DNA of 64,000 nucleotides from Streptomyces sp. NBC_01210 (GCF_036010325.1 NZ_CP108549.1:4526001-4590000), one strand, 5' to 3'; counted from the first letter of the stretch, positions 33,951 through 43,640 are shown. A program made the numbers and translations. Notes: generated by a model not told the origin, from the letters alone.

Positions 33951-36245
33951 CTATTTCCTGTCCGTCAGGTCGTAGAGGGTCGTGCCGCCCACGGTGACCT
34001 TGGTGAAGGTGGACTCGATCCAGGAGGTGATCCCGGAGCTGGAATTGCCACCGGGGCCGCCGCCCATGCCACCGCCGCTGCCGCTGCCGCTCGAGATGAA
34101 GTAGTGGATCTTCCCGTCGGCCACGTACTGCTTGAACCGGGCGAGGCTCGGGGACGGGTCGCTTCCGTTGAAGCCGCCGATCGCCATGACCGGCTTCTCG
34201 GTGGCGAGCTGGTAGCTTGCGGCGTTCTGGGCGCCGACGGCTGCGGCGGCCCAGGTGTAGTCGTCGGCGTTCTGCTTCAGCTTGGCCTCGACCGCCGAGT
34301 TGACGTTCGCGCCCTGGAGGAGACCACCCATGCCACCGCCTCCGCCGCCGGCGCCGCGTTCGCCCTGACCGGGGAAGCCGCCCGGCAGCCGGCCCTGACC
34401 CTGACCTTGGCCCTGGCCCTGACCTTGGCCCTGACCCATCTGACCGCCGGTCGGAGGCTGCCCCATACCGCCGGGGGGACCACCCTGCTGACCCTGCCCC
34501 TGGCCCTGCTGCCCCGGCGGCTGCATCGGGCCGCCGAAGCCGCCGCCGTCACCGCCGCCCCGAGGACCGCCACCGCCGGCGGGACCACCCCGGCCGCCCG
34601 CGACCGCCGGCCCCGCCGTCACGATCGAGCCGGCGTGGCCCTCGCTCACCGTGGTGAAGGAGTACGCGAGCGGGCCCGCCAGCGAGACCGCGATCCCCAG
34701 TCCGGCCGCACCGAGCGCCAGTCGACGGCCCATCCGGCCCGCGAGCAGCAGCCCCGCGGCCGCCGCCAGACCGCCGATCAGCACCGCCCAGCGCAGCCAC
34801 GGCAGATAGTCCGTGCTGCGTCCCAGCAGCGTGTACGACCAGTACGCCGTCACCGCGACCGTGCCGCCCAGCGCCGCCGAGCCGAGCAGCTTCGTCCGCT
34901 CCTCCCACAGCACCGTGGCACCCATGCCGACCAGCGCGGCGATGTACGGCGCCAGCGCCACCGTGTAGTACTCGTGGAAGATCCCGGCCATGAAGCTGAA
35001 GATTCCCGCGGTCATCAGCAGCGAGCCGCCCCAGACCAGGAAGGCCGCGCGCGCCGTGTCCGTGCGCCTGGCGCGCCAGGTGACGACGATCCCCGCGACG
35101 AGCAGCAGCAGCGCTGCGGGCAGCAGCCAGGAGATCTGGCCGCCGATGCCGGCGCCGAACATCCGGTCGATCCCGGTCTCGCCCCAGCCACCGCCACCAC
35201 GGCCGCCGGCTCCTCCGCCGCCGCCTCCGACGCTGCCGGTCTCATTGCCGTTGATCCGGCCGAGGCCGTTGTAGCCGAAGGTCAGCTCCAGGAAACTGTT
35301 GTTCTGCGAGCCGCCGATGTACGGACGCGACGCCGCCGGCCACAGCTCGACGATCGCCACCCACCAGCCGCCCGCGACGACCATCGCCAGCCCCGCCAGG
35401 GCGAGTTGGCCGAGCCGCCGCCGTACGGTCGTCGGCGCGCACACCGCGTACACCAGCGCCAGTGGCGGCAGGATCAGGAACGCCTGCAGCGTCTTCGTGA
35501 GGAACGCGAAGCCGACCGCGACGCCCGCCCAGACCAGCCACTTCGTCCGCGCGTCCTCCAGCGCGCGCAGCACGCAGTACACGGTCACCGTCATCAGCAG
35601 TGCCAGCAGCGCGTCCGGGTTGTTGAAACGGAACATCAGCGCGGCGATGGGCGTCAGGGCCAGCACCGCGCCGGCGATCAACCCGGCGGCGGGCGTGAAA
35701 CGACGGCGTACGGCCCCGTACACCACGCCCACCGTCGCGACGCCCATCAGCACCTCGGGCAGCAGGATCTGCCAGGAGCCGAGCCCGAAGAGCCGTACGG
35801 ACAGGGCCATCGGCCACAACGCTGCCGGAGGCTTGTCGACGGTGATGGAGTTCGCGGCGTCGGACGAGCCGAAGAAGAAGGCCTTCCAGCTCTCGCTGCC
35901 CGCCTGCACGGCGGCGGAGTAGAAGGAGTTGGCGTAGCCGGACGCGCTCAGGTTGTAGACGTAGAGCAGCGCGGTGGCGAGGAGGACAGCGAGGAAGGCG
36001 GGCCGCACCCATGGGGCGTCCCCCTCCCGGCCGCGCCAGATCCGGGCCATGCGTCCGCCCGCTCGGCGGTGCCCGCCGAGTCCATGCTGGTCGGCGTCGG
36101 GCGGGAGCGGGGCTGCGTCGGGCGCGGGCCGGGCGGCGTCGGGCGCGGGCCGGGCGGCGGCGGGCGCGAGCCCCACCGCCTGCGGCGAGAGCCCGGGCGG
36201 GCTCCCCGGCGGCGGGTACGCGTGGCTGTCGTGCGACGTGGTCAT
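33951..36245 (-). CDS. GT39/ArnT-like membrane glycosyltransferase
   Basis: 764 residues from ATG 36245 with GAGGAAC six bases upstream. A Pro/Ala-rich cytoplasmic tail is followed by about 12 membrane helices. The first loop has SGYANSFYSAAVQAGSESWK and the segment FGSSDAANSITVDKPPAALW, typical of this PMT_2 family, which transfers sugars from polyprenyl-phosphate donors on the outer face. RFNNPDALLALLMTVTVYCV is a further hallmark. A Gly/Gln-rich linker (MGQGQGQGQGQGQGQG) and another Gly-rich run interrupt the extracytoplasmic C-terminal part. Its start overlaps the stop of the GT2-GtrA gene by ATGA, so the donor-making enzyme and this transferase are probably made in fixed ratio. The acceptor is unknown. 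Confidence 0.9.
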   Translation of the reverse strand: MTTSHDSHAYPPPGSPPGLSPQAVGLAPAAARPAPDAARPAPDAAPLPPDADQHGLGGHRRAGGRMARIWRGREGDAPWVRPAFLAVLLATALLYVYNLSASGYANSFYSAAVQAGSESWKAFFFGSSDAANSITVDKPPAALWPMALSVRLFGLGSWQILLPEVLMGVATVGVVYGAVRRRFTPAAGLIAGAVLALTPIAALMFRFNNPDALLALLMTVTVYCVLRALEDARTKWLVWAGVAVGFAFLTKTLQAFLILPPLALVYAVCAPTTVRRRLGQLALAGLAMVVAGGWWVAIVELWPAASRPYIGGSQNNSFLELTFGYNGLGRINGNETGSVGGGGGGAGGRGGGGWGETGIDRMFGAGIGGQISWLLPAALLLLVAGIVVTWRARRTDTARAAFLVWGGSLLMTAGIFSFMAGIFHEYYTVALAPYIAALVGMGATVLWEERTKLLGSAALGGTVAVTAYWSYTLLGRSTDYLPWLRWAVLIGGLAAAAGLLLAGRMGRRLALGAAGLGIAVSLAGPLAYSFTTVSEGHAGSIVTAGPAVAGGRGGPAGGGGPRGGGDGGGFGGPMQPPGQQGQGQGQQGGPPGGMGQPPTGGQMGQGQGQGQGQGQGQGRLPGGFPGQGERGAGGGGGGMGGLLQGANVNSAVEAKLKQNADDYTWAAAAVGAQNAASYQLATEKPVMAIGGFNGSDPSPSLARFKQYVADGKIHYFISSGSGSGGGMGGGPGGNSSSGITSWIESTFTKVTVGGTTLYDLTDRK

Positions 36246-37651
36246 CGTGCGTTCCTCTGGTCGTTGTCCTGCGGGACGACGCGCAGCTGCGTCGTCACGT
36301 CCCACGTGTGGTCCGCGGCTTCACCGGCGCGGAAGTCGGCCGTGTCGTACGGGTGTTGGGCCTGGCCGGCCACGGGCCGGGCCGTCGCGGATTCGTCTGC
36401 CGCAGGTGCATCGCGCCGGTCCGGGAAGACCCACGCACGGAAGAGCAGGAACCGCAGTACCGTCGCCGCCAGGTTCGCGGCGATCAGGACCGCGAGTTCG
36501 GTGCTGTGGGAGGGGCTTCCGGCGGCCGCGTCCAGGGCCGCCAGCGAGCCGCTGGTCAGCGCGAGCCCGATGCCGAACACGACCAGGCCCTGCGCCTGAT
36601 GGCGTACGGCGCGGTCCCGGCCGCGTACGCCGAAGGTGAGCCGGCGGTTGGCGGCCGTGTTCGCGACGGCGGAGACCAACAGCGCGCCCGCATTGGCGAC
36701 TTGGGGACCCACGCCGGCCCGGAAGAGCGAATACAGCAGCAGATACAGGAGCGTGGAGAGCGCCCCCACCACACAGAAACCGACCAGCTGCCGGGCCAGA
36801 CCGCCCGGCACTCCGCTGAGCTGCCGGTCCCGCGGGTCGTCGCCGAAGGGCCGCGCCAGCCGGTCGAGCGGCAGCGCGCCGACCGCCAGCGCCCGCCCCA
36901 CCCGCCACACGCCCTTGAGGTCGTCCGTCGCCGTGCTCACGATGTGCACCGTGGAGTCCGGGTCGTCGACCCAGTCCACCGGCACCTCATGGATACGCAG
37001 CCCGGCGCGCTCCGCCAGCACCAGCAGCTCCGTGTCGAAGAACCATCCGGTGTCCTCGACCATCGGCAGCAGCCGCTCGGCGACCTCCCGCCGTATCGCC
37101 TTGAACCCGCACTGGGCGTCGGAGAACCGTGCGGCAAGCGACCCGCGCAGAATCAGGTTGTAGGCGCGCGAGATGAACTCCCGCTTCGGGCCGCGCACCA
37201 CCCGCGACGACCGCGCGAGGCGCGATCCGATCGCCAGGTCCGAGTGCCCCGAGATCAGCTGCGCGACCAGCGGCAGCAGTGCGTTGAGGTCGGTCGACAG
37301 ATCCACGTCCATATAGGCGAGTACGGGGGCGTCGGAGTGCGACCACACGGTGCGCAGCGCGCGCCCCCGCCCCTTCTCTTCCAGCCGGTACGACCGCACC
37401 TCGGCGATCGTGTCGTCGAGCCACGCCGCCACCTCGGGCGTGCGGTCGGTGCTCGCGTTGTCGGCGATGGTGATCCGGAAGCCGTACGGGAAGGTCCGCG
37501 CCAGGTGGTCGTGCAGTCGCAGCACGCACCGCTCGAGGTCGGCCTCCTCGTTGTAGACCGGGATCACCACATCGAGTACGGGCAGTCCGGCCGCGGCGGC
37601 GAGCAGATGCTCCCGGGCCGGCAGAGTCCCCCTTGGGGTGTCGGTTCGCAT
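36242..37651 (-). CDS. GT2 polyprenyl-phosphate glycosyltransferase fused to GtrA-like membrane domain
   Basis: 469 residues. Residues of about 25-260 are a GT2 domain of the dolichol-phosphate mannosyltransferase kind: LDVVIPVYNEEADLERCVLR, ITIADNASTDRTPEVAAWLD, and DVDLSTD with the metal-binding DxD. SDAQCGFKAIRREVAERLLP is the later signature. From about 285 to 415 four membrane helices form a GtrA-like domain (LVGFCVVGALSTLLYLLLYS and NAGALLVSAVANTAANRRLT). It should load a sugar on undecaprenyl or polyprenyl phosphate and help flip it. The next gene, a GT39 transferase, overlaps by four bases. A two-component system lies 25 bases upstream on the same strand. Confidence 0.92.
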   Translation of the reverse strand: MRTDTPRGTLPAREHLLAAAAGLPVLDVVIPVYNEEADLERCVLRLHDHLARTFPYGFRITIADNASTDRTPEVAAWLDDTIAEVRSYRLEEKGRGRALRTVWSHSDAPVLAYMDVDLSTDLNALLPLVAQLISGHSDLAIGSRLARSSRVVRGPKREFISRAYNLILRGSLAARFSDAQCGFKAIRREVAERLLPMVEDTGWFFDTELLVLAERAGLRIHEVPVDWVDDPDSTVHIVSTATDDLKGVWRVGRALAVGALPLDRLARPFGDDPRDRQLSGVPGGLARQLVGFCVVGALSTLLYLLLYSLFRAGVGPQVANAGALLVSAVANTAANRRLTFGVRGRDRAVRHQAQGLVVFGIGLALTSGSLAALDAAAGSPSHSTELAVLIAANLAATVLRFLLFRAWVFPDRRDAPAADESATARPVAGQAQHPYDTADFRAGEAADHTWDVTTQLRVVPQDNDQRNAR

Positions 37652-37676
37652 GGAACGACACTCGGCGGGCGCGCTG

Positions 37677-39203
37677 TCACATCTGTGTGATGCGCCTGTG
37701 CCCCGTCTGTGAGTCGTACACGGCGGGCAGTTCCACCGCGAAGACGGTGTGACCGGGCCGGGACCACACCGTCACGGTGCCGCCGTGCGCGGTGACGACG
37801 GCCTGCACGATCGCCAGGCCGAGACCGGTACTTCCGGCGCCCCGGGACCTGGACGCGTCGCCGCGCGCGAACCGTTCGAAGATGTGGGGTTGCAGCTCGG
37901 GCGGGATGCCGGGCCCGTCGTCCTCGATCTCCAGCACGACCTTCGGCCCGCCGACACGCACCCGCGCGGTGACAGTGGTGCCGGCCGGCGTGTGGGTACG
38001 GGCGTTCGCCAGCAGATTGACCAGCACCTGATGGAGCCGGGCGCCGTCGCCGCGTACGGTCGCGGGTTCGACCGGCAGCTCGAGCAGCCACTTGTGGTCC
38101 TGGCCCGCCGCCCGCGCATCGCTGAGCGCGTCCACGACGAGTGGGGAGAGATCAGTGCTCTGGTACGAGAGCGGGCGTCCGGCGTCGAGCCGCGCGAGCA
38201 GCAGCAGGTCCTCCACCAGGCCCGTCATCCGGGTCGCCTCGGCCTCGATCCGCCCCAGTGCGTGCCGGGTGTCCGCGCCGACCTCCTCCCGTCCGCGCCG
38301 GGTCAGCTCGGCGTACCCGCGGATCGACGCCAGCGGCGTACGCAGCTCGTGGCTGGCGTCCGCGACAAACTGCCGCACCCGTGTCTCGCTCTCCTGCCGC
38401 ACCGCGAGCGCCGAACCGACGTGCCCCAGCATCCGGTTGAGCGCGGCGCCGACCTGCCCGACCTCGGTCCGGGGATCGGCCTCGGCGGCCGGGACCCGCT
38501 CGTGCAGGGCCACCTCACCGCTGTGCAGCGGCAGTTCGGAGACCCGGGTGGCGGTGGCGGCGACCCGCCGGAGCGGCCGCAGCGCGACACCGACCAGGGC
38601 GGCGCCGGCGATCCCGGCGGCGATCAGTCCGGCGCCGGTCACACAGACCTCGACCACAACGAGAGTGCCGAGCGCGTCCTGCAGCTCTCGCGTGGGGAGC
38701 CCGACCAGGAAGGAACCGCGGCTCCCGGTGATGTACTTGACCCGGTATTCGCCCAGGCCCGCCAGCTCCGTGGTGTGCTCACTGCGGTCGCGCGGTACCT
38801 CCGCCAGGCCCTCGGCCTGCGCCACGGTGAGCGCACTCGCCTGCGGCGCGAGACCCTCCGACCCCTGCTCGGTGCTGGCCACACCCCGGTCGATGCTGCC
38901 GTCCTCGGCGACCAGGGCGCCGACGGTGCCCACCGGCATACCGCCGCCGTTGACGAAGCCCAGCGGATCCTTGGACAGCGTATCGATGGGCGATCGCCCG
39001 CCGCCCATGTCCGGCGGGCCCGCGGCCCGGATCGCGACGTTGCGCAGCTGGATGTCCAACTGGCCGTACAAATAGGTGCGGTAGGCGATCGTCGTGGCCG
39101 TTCCGATCATCGCCGCCACCACCGCGATCAGCGTCACCGCGGAGACCACGAGCCGGGTCCGCAGCGACCATCTGCGGCCCCTCAAACCGCTCAAGCTACT
39201 CAC
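37677..39203 (-). CDS. Two-component sensor histidine kinase
   Basis: 508 residues. Two membrane helices (about 18-42 and 180-203) enclose an extracytoplasmic sensor of about 135 residues. HAMP follows, then the dimerisation helix with the phosphate-accepting His in VADASHELRTPLASIRGYAE, the N box LHQVLVNLLANARTHTP, the G1 box EIEDDGPGIP and the G2 box GSTGLGLAIVQA. All catalytic motifs are intact. The start overlaps the response-regulator stop by 8 bases. Order and spacing suggest one transcript with the two glycosyltransferase genes. Confidence 0.95.
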   Translation of the reverse strand: MSSLSGLRGRRWSLRTRLVVSAVTLIAVVAAMIGTATTIAYRTYLYGQLDIQLRNVAIRAAGPPDMGGGRSPIDTLSKDPLGFVNGGGMPVGTVGALVAEDGSIDRGVASTEQGSEGLAPQASALTVAQAEGLAEVPRDRSEHTTELAGLGEYRVKYITGSRGSFLVGLPTRELQDALGTLVVVEVCVTGAGLIAAGIAGAALVGVALRPLRRVAATATRVSELPLHSGEVALHERVPAAEADPRTEVGQVGAALNRMLGHVGSALAVRQESETRVRQFVADASHELRTPLASIRGYAELTRRGREEVGADTRHALGRIEAEATRMTGLVEDLLLLARLDAGRPLSYQSTDLSPLVVDALSDARAAGQDHKWLLELPVEPATVRGDGARLHQVLVNLLANARTHTPAGTTVTARVRVGGPKVVLEIEDDGPGIPPELQPHIFERFARGDASRSRGAGSTGLGLAIVQAVVTAHGGTVTVWSRPGHTVFAVELPAVYDSQTGHRRITQM

Positions 39204-39933
39204 CGGGCTTGATCAGATACCCGGCACCGCGCCTGGTGTGGATCATCGGCGGCCGCCCCGCATCGATCTTCTTCCGCAGATACGAGACATACAGCTCGAC
39301 CACATTGGCCTGGCCGCCGAAGTCGTAGGACCACACCCGGTCGAGGATCTGCGCCTTGCTCAGCACGCGCCGCGGATTGCGCATCAGAAAGCGCAGCAGC
39401 TCGAACTCGGTCGCCGTCAGATGGATGGAGTCCCCGCCGCGGCTGACCTCATGGCTGTCCTCGTCGAGCGTCAGGTCGCCGACCGCCAGCATCGACTCGC
39501 TCCGTACGGTCGCCGCGCCCGACCGCCGGATCAGCCCGCGCAGCCTGGCCACGACCTCCTCCAGCGAGAACGGCTTGGTGACATAGTCGTCGCCGCCCGC
39601 CGTCAGCCCCGCGATCCGGTCCTCGACCGCGTCCCTGGCGGTCAGAAAGAGCACCGGCACCTCGGGCAGATCGCGGCGCAGCCGCCCCAGCACGGCCAGA
39701 CCGTCCATGTCCGGCAGCATCACATCCAGGACCACCGCGTCGGGCCGGAAGTCGCGTGCCGTGCGCACCGCGCCCGCGCCGTCGCCGGCACTGCGCACCT
39801 CCCACCCTTCGTAGCGCAGGGCCATCGACAGCAGCTCGCTCAGCGCTGTCTCGTCGTCCACGACGAGTACGCGGACGGGGCTGCCGTCCGGCCTGAGCAT
39901 TTCGGTACGCCCATGGGGCGAGGTCGCGGTCAT
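39196..39933 (-). CDS. OmpR/PhoB-family response regulator
   Basis: 245 residues. The receiver has the acidic pair DDE near 26, the phospho-acceptor Asp in VVLDVMLPDMDG near 70, Thr in LFLTARD and Lys in DYVTKPFSLEE. The C-terminal winged helix is LTATEFELLRFLMRNPRRVL, then SKAQILDRVWSYDFGGQANV and YLRKKIDAGRPPMIHTRRGA. It is cognate with the kinase that follows. The DNA target is unknown; the adjacent glycosyltransferase operon is a candidate. Confidence 0.96.
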   Translation of the reverse strand: MTATSPHGRTEMLRPDGSPVRVLVVDDETALSELLSMALRYEGWEVRSAGDGAGAVRTARDFRPDAVVLDVMLPDMDGLAVLGRLRRDLPEVPVLFLTARDAVEDRIAGLTAGGDDYVTKPFSLEEVVARLRGLIRRSGAATVRSESMLAVGDLTLDEDSHEVSRGGDSIHLTATEFELLRFLMRNPRRVLSKAQILDRVWSYDFGGQANVVELYVSYLRKKIDAGRPPMIHTRRGAGYLIKPGE

Positions 39934-39999
39934 GCTCGTACCCTGCGACCCCGCCCTGAGAAGGTCCTTTCCCCTTCCTGTGAATTTCCTGAGAATGCG

Positions 40000-40926
40000 C
40001 TAGGAGTGCGGAAGACCGAACAGCCTGGCGCCGTTCTCGTAGCAGACCGCTCGCAGCCAGTCGTCCCCGAGCCCGAGGCCTTCGAGCGCGTGGAGCTGAT
40101 GGACGTACGGATACGGGATGTTGGGGAAGTCCGTGCCCAGCACGATCCGGTCGCCGAGGTCGGCGAGCCGTGCCCTCTCCCGCTCCGGGAAGGGCGCGAA
40201 CCGCTCGCTGAAGTCCGTGAAAGCCATCGTCGTGTCCAGTCGCACCTCGCCGTACCGCTCGGCGAGATCCAGGAAGTCCGTGTACTCCGGCATTCCCATG
40301 TGCGCGACCACCAGCCGCAGTCGGGGGTGCCGCGCGAGCAGCCGGCCCACCGGCTCGGGCCCGGTGTGCTTGCCGGGCGCGGGCCCGGATCCGCAGTGCA
40401 TCACCACGGGGACCCCGGCCTCGGCGAGCAGCCCCCAGACGGGATCGAGCCGCGCGTCATTGGGGTCGTACGCACCCACTTGGAGATGCGACTTGAAGAT
40501 CCGCGCGCCGGTCTCGACCGCCTCTCGTACGTAGCGCTCGACGCCGTCCTCCGGGAAGAGGGTCGCCGTATGCACACAGTCCGGTGTGCGCGCCGCGAAC
40601 TCCGCCGCCCAGCCGTTGAGCCAGGCGGCCATCCCGGCTTTGTGCGGATAGAGCATCGAGGTGAAGGAGCGCACCCCGAACTCGCGCAGCAGAGCGACCC
40701 GTCGCTCTTCCTCATGCCGATAGGTGATCGGCCACTCCAGGCCGGTCAGCGGTCCGGCGGCGTCGAAGTAGGCCCACACCTTCCTGAGGACCTGCTCCGG
40801 CATGAAGTGCGTGTGGATGTCGACGAGGCCGGGCAGCCGGAGCCGCTCCCAGAACCTCCGTACGTCCGCCGTCTCGTTGTCGCTCGAGCTCTCGGTCCGG
40901 CCGTCAGTCCCGTCAGTCGCGCTCAA
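40000..40926 (-). CDS. Amidohydrolase-family metal-dependent hydrolase
   Basis: About 308 residues. The metal-binding HxH is in LVDIHTHFMPEQ, with a further His in VPVVMHCGSG, then VVAHMGMPEYTDFL and the Asp in IVLGTDFPNIPYPYVHQ. This is the amidohydrolase-2 (ACMSD-like) pattern; decarboxylation or hydrolysis is possible. TTG 40926, with GGAG seven bases upstream, overlaps the end of the preceding gene by 14 bases. ATG 40956 is an alternative with a longer overlap. The preceding gene encodes a small monooxygenase-fold protein, so the two are an operon. Confidence 0.85.
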   Translation of the reverse strand: MSATDGTDGRTESSSDNETADVRRFWERLRLPGLVDIHTHFMPEQVLRKVWAYFDAAGPLTGLEWPITYRHEEERRVALLREFGVRSFTSMLYPHKAGMAAWLNGWAAEFAARTPDCVHTATLFPEDGVERYVREAVETGARIFKSHLQVGAYDPNDARLDPVWGLLAEAGVPVVMHCGSGPAPGKHTGPEPVGRLLARHPRLRLVVAHMGMPEYTDFLDLAERYGEVRLDTTMAFTDFSERFAPFPERERARLADLGDRIVLGTDFPNIPYPYVHQLHALEGLGLGDDWLRAVCYENGARLFGLPHS

Positions 40927-41248
40927 AACCGTAGCTCCGCTCGACCTTGCCGACATGGACGCTGTAGCTCTCGTACCACTCGGCCCGTCCGCGCTTCTGC
41001 GCGGCCTGGTGCTCCAGATTCCGCTGCCAGGTGGCGATGGCTTCCTCGTCCCTGAAGTACCCGACGGTGATCCCGAGCCCGCCGGGTGTCCGCGCCGACT
41101 CGTACCCGAGGAACCCGGGGACCTCTTCCACCAGATTCTTCATGCGCTCGGCGGTCTCGCCGTATCCCTCGGGCCGCTCCGTCTGAACCGAGGTGAAGAC
41201 CACGGTGTAGTAGGGCGGTTCATGTGCCGCGACAGGTTTGATGCTCAT
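40913..41248 (-). CDS. Antibiotic-biosynthesis-monooxygenase-fold protein
   Basis: 111 residues from ATG 41248 with AAGGTGA five bases upstream. The ferredoxin-like ABM fold is seen in PPYYTVVFTSVQTERPEGYG, then VPGFLGYESARTPGGLGITV and GYFRDEEAIATWQRNLEHQA. The last His-containing helix is typical of this cofactor-free monooxygenase or heme-degrading family. It overlaps the amidohydrolase gene, which suggests joint action on one substrate. The substrate is unknown. Confidence 0.88.
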   Translation of the reverse strand: MSIKPVAAHEPPYYTVVFTSVQTERPEGYGETAERMKNLVEEVPGFLGYESARTPGGLGITVGYFRDEEAIATWQRNLEHQAAQKRGRAEWYESYSVHVGKVERSYGFERD

Positions 41249-41369
41249 GACACTCACCTTCCGTTCCCGGTCACGGAGGTGTCCAGACTCATTGCTCGAA
41301 GGGATCCATACGGGATCCAACATTTGACCTTCGGGTCGCACGAATCGGCAGACCCTCCGGAATCAGCCG

Positions 41370-42239
41370 TCAGAAGAGCCCGTCCTGCACTGCGCCGGGA
41401 GCGCCCTTCTCGGTGAGAGGCACCGTCACCCCTGCATCGCACTCGGCACCCACCAGCGCCCATCCGGTCATCAGCCGTGTATCGACCACGACAAGACCGT
41501 CACGCGCCGTCCGCAGATGCAGATCGGGCCCGGCGGCCGCCACCAGCAACCCCGCGACCACCCCGCCGTCCACCAGCTCGCGCACCACCCCGGTCGCGGC
41601 CGGCAGCCCCTCGAGCCCGAACACCTCGGCGTGATCGACCGCCTCGAAGTCCATCCGCTCCAGCGACTCCGCCCACCCGCCAAGGCCGACCGCGCGCCGG
41701 TGCAGCTCTTCGATCTCCGCTGCCCGCTCCACCGCGCCCGGCAGCGCGGCCCGTACCGCCCGCTTGTCGGCGTACGGAATCCGGTCCGGCACGCCCAGCG
41801 CCGTACGCAGCAGTTCCTCGGTCCGCCGCGCCGCCATCAGCGGCCCGCGCCCCAGCCAGCTGAAGACCACGGCCCCCTGCTCCAGCAGCCGCGCCGCGCC
41901 GCGCTCCTCGGCGGTGATCCCTACCTTGACCATGCCAGGACCGAACCAGGCGAGATACACGCGGTACGTCCGCGGGTCGTCGGCGATCGTGTCGGCGGCC
42001 ACCGAGTGCGCCCGGTCCAGCCGTGCACACTCCGTACACCGCGCCTGTGTCGCCCGCCCGGACACGACGGCCCGCAGGGGGCAGGGATTCCCCCGCGCTC
42101 CGACACACCGCCGCTGCCCCTCGGCCTGGAAGCCCAGCTCTTTCCCGGTGGTGAGCGGACTGATCCGCCCGCCCTCCCACTCGAGCACGGGCATCCGCGT
42201 CCCGCGGGGCCAGCCGAGCCCCGCACACCGCCACGCCAT
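41370..42239 (-). CDS. DUF2797 protein
   Basis: 289 residues from ATG 42239 with GGAGG seven bases upstream. The N-terminal third has the cysteine pairs of this family (CAGLGW, then RRCVGARGNPCPLRA and ARCTECARL), which probably bind zinc. The centre reads YRVYLAWFGPGMVKVGITAE followed by ERGAARLLEQGAVVFSWLG, a GIY-YIG-like strand and helix (AYLAWFG...KVGIT). That resemblance suggests nuclease ancestry, but it is an inference. A GAAC-N4-GTTC box lies about 90 bases upstream. The gene stands alone between the monooxygenase pair and the DUF3291 gene. Confidence 0.85.
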   Translation of the reverse strand: MAWRCAGLGWPRGTRMPVLEWEGGRISPLTTGKELGFQAEGQRRCVGARGNPCPLRAVVSGRATQARCTECARLDRAHSVAADTIADDPRTYRVYLAWFGPGMVKVGITAEERGAARLLEQGAVVFSWLGRGPLMAARRTEELLRTALGVPDRIPYADKRAVRAALPGAVERAAEIEELHRRAVGLGGWAESLERMDFEAVDHAEVFGLEGLPAATGVVRELVDGGVVAGLLVAAAGPDLHLRTARDGLVVVDTRLMTGWALVGAECDAGVTVPLTEKGAPGAVQDGLF

Positions 42240-42325
42240 ACACACACCTCCGGCCGAATACGGGGACGCTACCGGAGCGCACGGACCGCGGCCGTGGTTA
42301 CGCCGGCGGCGACCCGCAATGGGCT

Positions 42326-42337
42326 GAACACCCGTTC
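42326..42337. promoter_or_regulatory. GAAC-N4-GTTC box (possible LexA site)
   Basis: GAAC-ACCC-GTTC matches the GAAC-N4-GTTC core of actinobacterial SOS boxes. It lies 87-98 bases upstream of the DUF2797 start. A single match may be chance. Confidence 0.45.
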
Positions 42338-42401
42338 AGTTGTGGCCGGAACTCGCCGCCGCCGAGGCTCGGCGCAGACGGGCCGGCACGAGCACCCGAC
42401 G

Positions 42402-42809
42402 TCAGGCTCCGCCGTCGATCCGCGCCTGTTCCGCGATACGCCGTTTGGCCTCGTCCCAGCCGATCGGCAACTGCTCCACCGGGACTTCCCAGAACGTAAA
42501 GGTCGAGCTGCGCATGGTCGCGCGCAGCCCGGCCATGATCCCGCGGTGCGGCTCGGTCCTCGCGTACGCGTAGAGGGCGTCCCGGCTCTCCCACGCGGAC
42601 AGCGTGAAGAAGACGCGCTTCGTCGGCTGGGCGATGAGGGAAGCACCAAAGGCTCCCGGCGCGGACCGCACCTGCCGCCACGCGGCGAGCGACTTCCAGA
42701 AGAAACGCGGCACGTCCCCGAGGGAGCGCACCTCGAAGCGGGAGGCCATGACGAAGGCCTGAGCGCCTGGTGGGGCAGGGTTCGGGGTGACCCAAGGGAG
42801 TGTGGGCAT
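42402..42809 (-). CDS. DUF3291 / spheroidene-monooxygenase-like protein
   Basis: 135 residues from ATG 42809. The family pattern is APPGAQAFVMASRFEVRSLG, then VPRFFWKSLAAWRQVRSAPG and RVFFTLSAWESRDALYAYAR with TEPHRGIMAG at its end. The dimeric alpha/beta-barrel fold suggests a small oxygenase or heme-binding protein. It is divergent from the MerR gene across two palindromes, so MerR control is likely. ATG 42827 six codons upstream would start inside the first palindrome and is less likely. Confidence 0.85.
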   Translation of the reverse strand: MPTLPWVTPNPAPPGAQAFVMASRFEVRSLGDVPRFFWKSLAAWRQVRSAPGAFGASLIAQPTKRVFFTLSAWESRDALYAYARTEPHRGIMAGLRATMRSSTFTFWEVPVEQLPIGWDEAKRRIAEQARIDGGA

Positions 42810-42825
42810 GACACTTCTCGCCTTC

Positions 42826-42873
42826 ATGGATAGGCAGTGACACTATCCATATTAGAGAGTGACACTCTCTAAT
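42826..42873. promoter_or_regulatory. Two abutting palindromes between divergent genes
   Basis: ATGGATAG-N9-CTATCCAT (42826-42850) is followed directly by ATTAGAGAGT-GAC-ACTCTCTAAT (42851-42873). Both contain AGTGACACT at the centre. They lie between the DUF3291 start (42809, minus) and the MerR start (42895, plus). Confidence 0.85.
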
Positions 42874-42894
42874 AGCCAGACGAGAGTGGGAACC

Positions 42895-43557
<663 letters not shown>

Positions 43558-43576
43558 CGAGGGGACCCGCGAGGGC

Positions 43577-43640
43577 GGTTGCCGTCAGCCACCCTCGGAG
43601 CAAAGGCCAAAGGCCAGAGGCCCCGTCGATTTCTCGACGG
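43577..43640 (+). repeat. Left copy of a ~60-bp direct repeat
   Basis: Matches 48965-49024 in two blocks: GGTTGCCGTCAGCCACC (16 of 17) and the 27 bases from CCAGAGGCCC to TCTCGACGG (24 of 27). The middle differs. The right copy contains the 5' arm of the tRNA-Arg terminator; here the second hairpin arm is missing. Confidence 0.75.

Noticed and set aside
42859..42894. Earlier ATG for the MerR gene
   Set aside because: It would start within the operator palindrome. GTG 42895 begins the usual MerR helix.
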